Below, piece by piece: positions 5,335-7,406 of a stretch of DNA of 7,406 nt (position 1 is the first letter of the stretch; the number at the start of each line of letters is the position of its first letter). This DNA is from Myxococcales bacterium (GTDB taxonomy: Bacteria; Myxococcota_A; Polyangia; Fen-1088). The notes beneath the pieces are model-generated. The model was not told where the DNA came from and did no database searches. It saw only the letters and a program-made list of their open reading frames with translations. A program made the position numbers and the translations under genes. The stretch covers positions 15,485-22,890 of the forward strand of contig PMZX01000159.1 of NCBI GenBank assembly GCA_003170035.1, read 5' to 3'.

Positions 5335-7197
5335 ATGAGCATGCGCTCTCTCGCTCCAACCATACACCGCCCCGGTTTTTTGCTCTTGGTTTGGTTTCTT
5401 GCCAGCGGCATGAGCTGCGCTGGCGGCACGGGTTCATCTGGCGCAGGAGGAAAGGGTGGATCAGCCGGTAGCGCGGCGGGCGGCGCATCGAGCGCAGGAG
5501 GCTCGCTGGTGACCGGAGGCTCGGTGGAAAGCGGCGGTGCGACAGGAAGCGGAGGCTCGGTGGGAACCGGCGGGTTGACGACCGGAACCTCGGTGGGAAC
5601 TGGCGGATCGGCGACCGGAGGCTCGCTGGAAAGCGGCGGTGCGACAGGAAGCGGAGGCTCGGTGGGGACTGGCGGATTGGCGACCGGAGGCTCGGTGGGA
5701 ACTGGCGGATTCACCCTGACCGGCGGATCGCTGGGACGCGGCGGTTCGGCCACTGGCGGCACAGGGGTCGGGGGCAGCGCGACCGTGCGAGACGCTGGGC
5801 CGGGACCCGGAGGCACGGCCAGTGGTGGCAGCGCGGTCACCGGCGGGGCCACTCGGACTGGTGGCACGGGTGGTGCGACCAGAACAGGCGGCACGACCGT
5901 CATGTCCGGCACGGGTGGCTCCCCTGATGCCGCTGTCCCACGCGACGCGGGCAGCACGGGCGGCGCCGGCGGCAGCGGGGCTGCTGGTAGCAGTGCCACT
6001 GGTCCAGCCACGGGTGGTGGCTGCGGCTCAGGCACATCGAACAGCAGCGACGCGGTCGTGAATCTCAGCAGCGTCCAGCAGAAGATATCCGGCTTTGGCG
6101 TCTCCACCGCCTGGGGGTCGTCGATGAGCGCGGCCGACGCAGATTTGTTGTGGTCGACGACCAGCGGGGCCGGCCTGTCGCTTCACCGCATCCGCATTGC
6201 TCCCGGCGGAACCACCAGCGAAACCAACATCGCGAAATTGGCCGTGGCAAGAGGGGTGACGGTTTGGGCCACGCCGTGGACACCGCCGGCCGCCGACAAA
6301 TCCAACAACAACATTGTGATGGGCACGCTCACCAACGGGCAAGACTTCGCGAACACGCTGGCGAGCTTTGTGACAACGATGAAGAACAATGGCGTCCCCA
6401 TCTTCGCGGTTTCGGCCCAGAACGAGCCCGATGCGAACGTCACGTATGAATCGTGCGCCTATACCCCGGCCAGCCTGGCGTCGTTCATTGGGACGTATAT
6501 GGGACCCGCTTTGGCCAGCTCCGGGGTGAAGATCGTGGGACCCGAAACCCAGAATTGGTGCAACTTCGCCAAGTACGAGACGGCCATCCTCGGCGATGCG
6601 AAAGCGTCATCCTATACCTCGATCATCGCAGTCCATGAGTACGGCTGTTCCCCCAGTGCCTACCCGGAAATACAACAGGCGGGCAAGGAGTTCTGGCAGA
6701 CTGAGATCTACGACCAGGGCACGGGCGACAGCAACGGGATGGGAAGCGCCCTGCGCGTGGTGACGAAGATTCACAACTCACTAACCATAGCCAATGTGAA
6801 TGCCTGGCACTACTGGTGGGTTTACTCGGGTGGCCAAGGCGGGTTGTGGAACGGGAGCACCGTCACCAAACGGCTCTGGATCATGGGCAACTACAGTCGC
6901 TTTGTGCGGCCCGGCTACCAACGTGTCAGTACCAGCGGATCGGTACCCTCGGGCGTGCTCCTCAGCGCTTTCAAGAACCCCAACGATGGGACAGTCGTAG
7001 TCGTCGCCGTCAACAACAACAGCAGCGCCAGTTCCATCAATGTCTTCATCTCCGGAGCGGCGCCTTGCAGTGTCACGCCCTGGGTGACGTCGTCCAGCGA
7101 CAGCCTCGCCAGCAAGAGCGCCGTCTCTGTCAGCGGCGCGCGCTTCACCTACTCCCTTGGGGCACAGAGTGTGACGACGTTCGTCGGCAAACCGTGA
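5335..7197 (+). CDS. Surface lipoprotein with Gly-rich linker and GH30 glycoside hydrolase domain
   Basis: This is a 620-residue protein; an in-frame ATG at 5341 is an equally good start. The signal sequence has core FLLLVWFLASG and lipobox SGMSC, so Cys28 is probably lipidated. A low-complexity Gly/Ser/Thr/Ala linker runs from about 29 to 235, then a GH30 domain from about 240 to 620. GH30 marks are ISGFGVSTAWG at the first strand, LHRIRIAP, WATPWTPP, the acid/base Glu364 in VSAQNEPD, HEYG at 434-437, the nucleophile Glu457 in FWQTEIYD, and NYSRFVRPGYQRV. The side beta-domain ends with GAQSVTTFV, closely like bacterial glucuronoxylan endo-xylanases of subfamily GH30_8. It probably cleaves a plant-type beta-linked polysaccharide at the cell surface, with xylan the first guess. 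The Arg of the GH30_8 motif YIRRSYG, which binds the glucuronic acid side chain, is absent: the equivalent stretch reads VYSGGQGG (496-503). Substrate is therefore open. No strong ribosome binding site is seen. Confidence 0.92.
   Translation: MSMRSLAPTIHRPGFLLLVWFLASGMSCAGGTGSSGAGGKGGSAGSAAGGASSAGGSLVTGGSVESGGATGSGGSVGTGGLTTGTSVGTGGSATGGSLESGGATGSGGSVGTGGLATGGSVGTGGFTLTGGSLGRGGSATGGTGVGGSATVRDAGPGPGGTASGGSAVTGGATRTGGTGGATRTGGTTVMSGTGGSPDAAVPRDAGSTGGAGGSGAAGSSATGPATGGGCGSGTSNSSDAVVNLSSVQQKISGFGVSTAWGSSMSAADADLLWSTTSGAGLSLHRIRIAPGGTTSETNIAKLAVARGVTVWATPWTPPAADKSNNNIVMGTLTNGQDFANTLASFVTTMKNNGVPIFAVSAQNEPDANVTYESCAYTPASLASFIGTYMGPALASSGVKIVGPETQNWCNFAKYETAILGDAKASSYTSIIAVHEYGCSPSAYPEIQQAGKEFWQTEIYDQGTGDSNGMGSALRVVTKIHNSLTIANVNAWHYWWVYSGGQGGLWNGSTVTKRLWIMGNYSRFVRPGYQRVSTSGSVPSGVLLSAFKNPNDGTVVVVAVNNNSSASSINVFISGAAPCSVTPWVTSSSDSLASKSAVSVSGARFTYSLGAQSVTTFVGKP
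5419..6039 (+). repeat. Gly/Ser/Thr low-complexity linker-coding region
   Basis: Residues about 29-235 of the GH30 lipoprotein consist almost wholly of GGS, GGT, GTGG and GGA units, interrupted by two short charged patches (VRDAGPGP at 151-158 and SPDAAVPRDAG at 196-206). Such linkers are common in outer-membrane lipoproteins of myxobacteria and presumably hold the enzyme away from the surface. The high GGC/GGA content creates a long Pro-rich open frame on the opposite strand, which is an artefact. Confidence 0.85.
5511..5714 (+). repeat. 102-base tandem duplication (34 codons) in the linker
   Basis: Bases 5511-5612 and 5613-5714 align without gaps at an offset of 102, with about 10 mismatches by eye. 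Most mismatches are at codon third positions or at the ends. Each unit encodes a stretch containing GGS, ESGGATGSGGSVGTGG and SVGTGG. The in-frame length and high identity point to recent duplication by slippage or unequal recombination. Confidence 0.8.
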
Positions 7198-7208
7198 CGG
7201 CTACTGGT

Positions 7209-7406
7209 CTATTGCGCCGTGACCGTAGTCGACCCTGCGGTCAAGCCGGATGAAGTGGCCGAAACCACGATCGAACCTGCTGCGCCGGTCGACCGCACGA
7301 TGGCCAGTGCCTTGCCGCTGAACGCGTTTCGGCTGGCGCCCTTGAAGGAGGTGGTATCGATGGCATTGCCGTTGTCGAGACCAACGATCTGGCCCGGCCC
7401 GGTCAC
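7209..7406 (-). CDS. C-terminal end of a GH2 beta-galactosidase-like protein, partial
   Basis: Only the last 65 residues are inside the window. The frame is open at the right edge, and the first visible codon, GTG, is internal Val rather than a start. The visible sequence has GPGQIVGLDNGN, then SFKGASRNAFSGKALAIVRS and GSIVVSATSSGL, and ends TVTAQ with a TAG stop. This pattern (a GxGxIxGxxNGD-like turn, KAFxGxALAIVxS, then GxIxVxAxSxGL) matches the C-terminal beta-sandwich domain of many GH2 beta-galactosidase-type enzymes (Pfam Glyco_hydro2_C5, named from memory). The catalytic part would lie to the right. It is convergent with the GH30 gene, with 11 bases between the stops and no visible intrinsic terminator. 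The family is likely but based on a short stretch; another protein with an Ig-like end domain is possible. Confidence 0.65.
   Translation of the reverse strand: MTGPGQIVGLDNGNAIDTTSFKGASRNAFSGKALAIVRSTGAAGSIVVSATSSGLTAGSTTVTAQ

Noticed and set aside
5243..5488. N-terminal extension of the secreted protein to an ATG at 5488
   Set aside because: It would add 82 residues of non-signal character ahead of a clear signal peptide and overlap the start of the divergent GH30 gene.
5247..6107. Long Pro-rich open frame of 286 codons on the minus strand
   Set aside because: It is the antisense of the Gly/Ser-rich linker: GGC/GGA codons read backward give Pro-rich repeats. It has no recognisable domain and overlaps the convincing GH30 gene and the divergent promoter region.
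7197..7220. Possible terminator stem ACGGC/GCCGT between the convergent genes
   Set aside because: The stem is five bases with a 14-base loop and no T-run on either side, so it is too weak to call.

Overview
The window is GC-rich and compact. It looks like chromosomal DNA of a myxobacterium-like organism (Myxococcota, probably class Polyangia). This is inferred from the base composition, a surface lipoprotein with a very long Gly/Ser/Thr-rich linker, and an ECF sigma factor followed by a one-pass membrane protein with a Pro/Ala linker and a TPR-like tail. No rRNA, tRNA or marker gene is present, so the taxonomic call is an inference from protein style.

Layout. (1) Positions 1-1568, minus strand: a large open frame that runs off the left edge, encoding an exported protein of unknown function. 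(2) 1569-1801: a 233-base intergenic stretch with short tandem repeats. (3) 1802-4100, minus strand: a tightly coupled set in the order ECF sigma factor (4100-3534), membrane-anchored TPR-like protein and candidate anti-sigma factor (3537-2806), and a probable lipoprotein with a diverged nucleoside-hydrolase fold (2809-1802). Both junctions are 4-base start/stop overlaps. (4) 4172-5242, minus strand, 71 bases upstream of the sigma gene: a secreted protein with an N-terminal cysteine-containing domain and a possible C-terminal beta-barrel. (5) 5243-5334: a short divergent intergenic region with a perfect 6-6-6 inverted repeat. (6) 5335-7197, plus strand: a lipoprotein carrying a complete GH30 glycoside hydrolase domain on a linker of about 205 residues that contains a 102-base tandem duplication. 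(7) 7209-7406, minus strand: the C-terminal end of a protein resembling the last domain of GH2 beta-galactosidases, convergent with the GH30 gene and cut by the right edge.

How the parts may work together. The sigma factor, the membrane protein and the lipoprotein are almost certainly co-transcribed and translationally coupled. They look like an envelope-signalling module: a membrane protein that could hold the sigma factor, plus an exported lipoprotein and possibly an outer-membrane protein that could sense a ligand or be its output. On the other side of the divergent promoter region lie two probable carbohydrate-active enzymes, GH30 and the GH2-like end, consistent with surface degradation of plant-type polysaccharide. 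Control of these enzymes by the sigma module is an attractive but untested inference.
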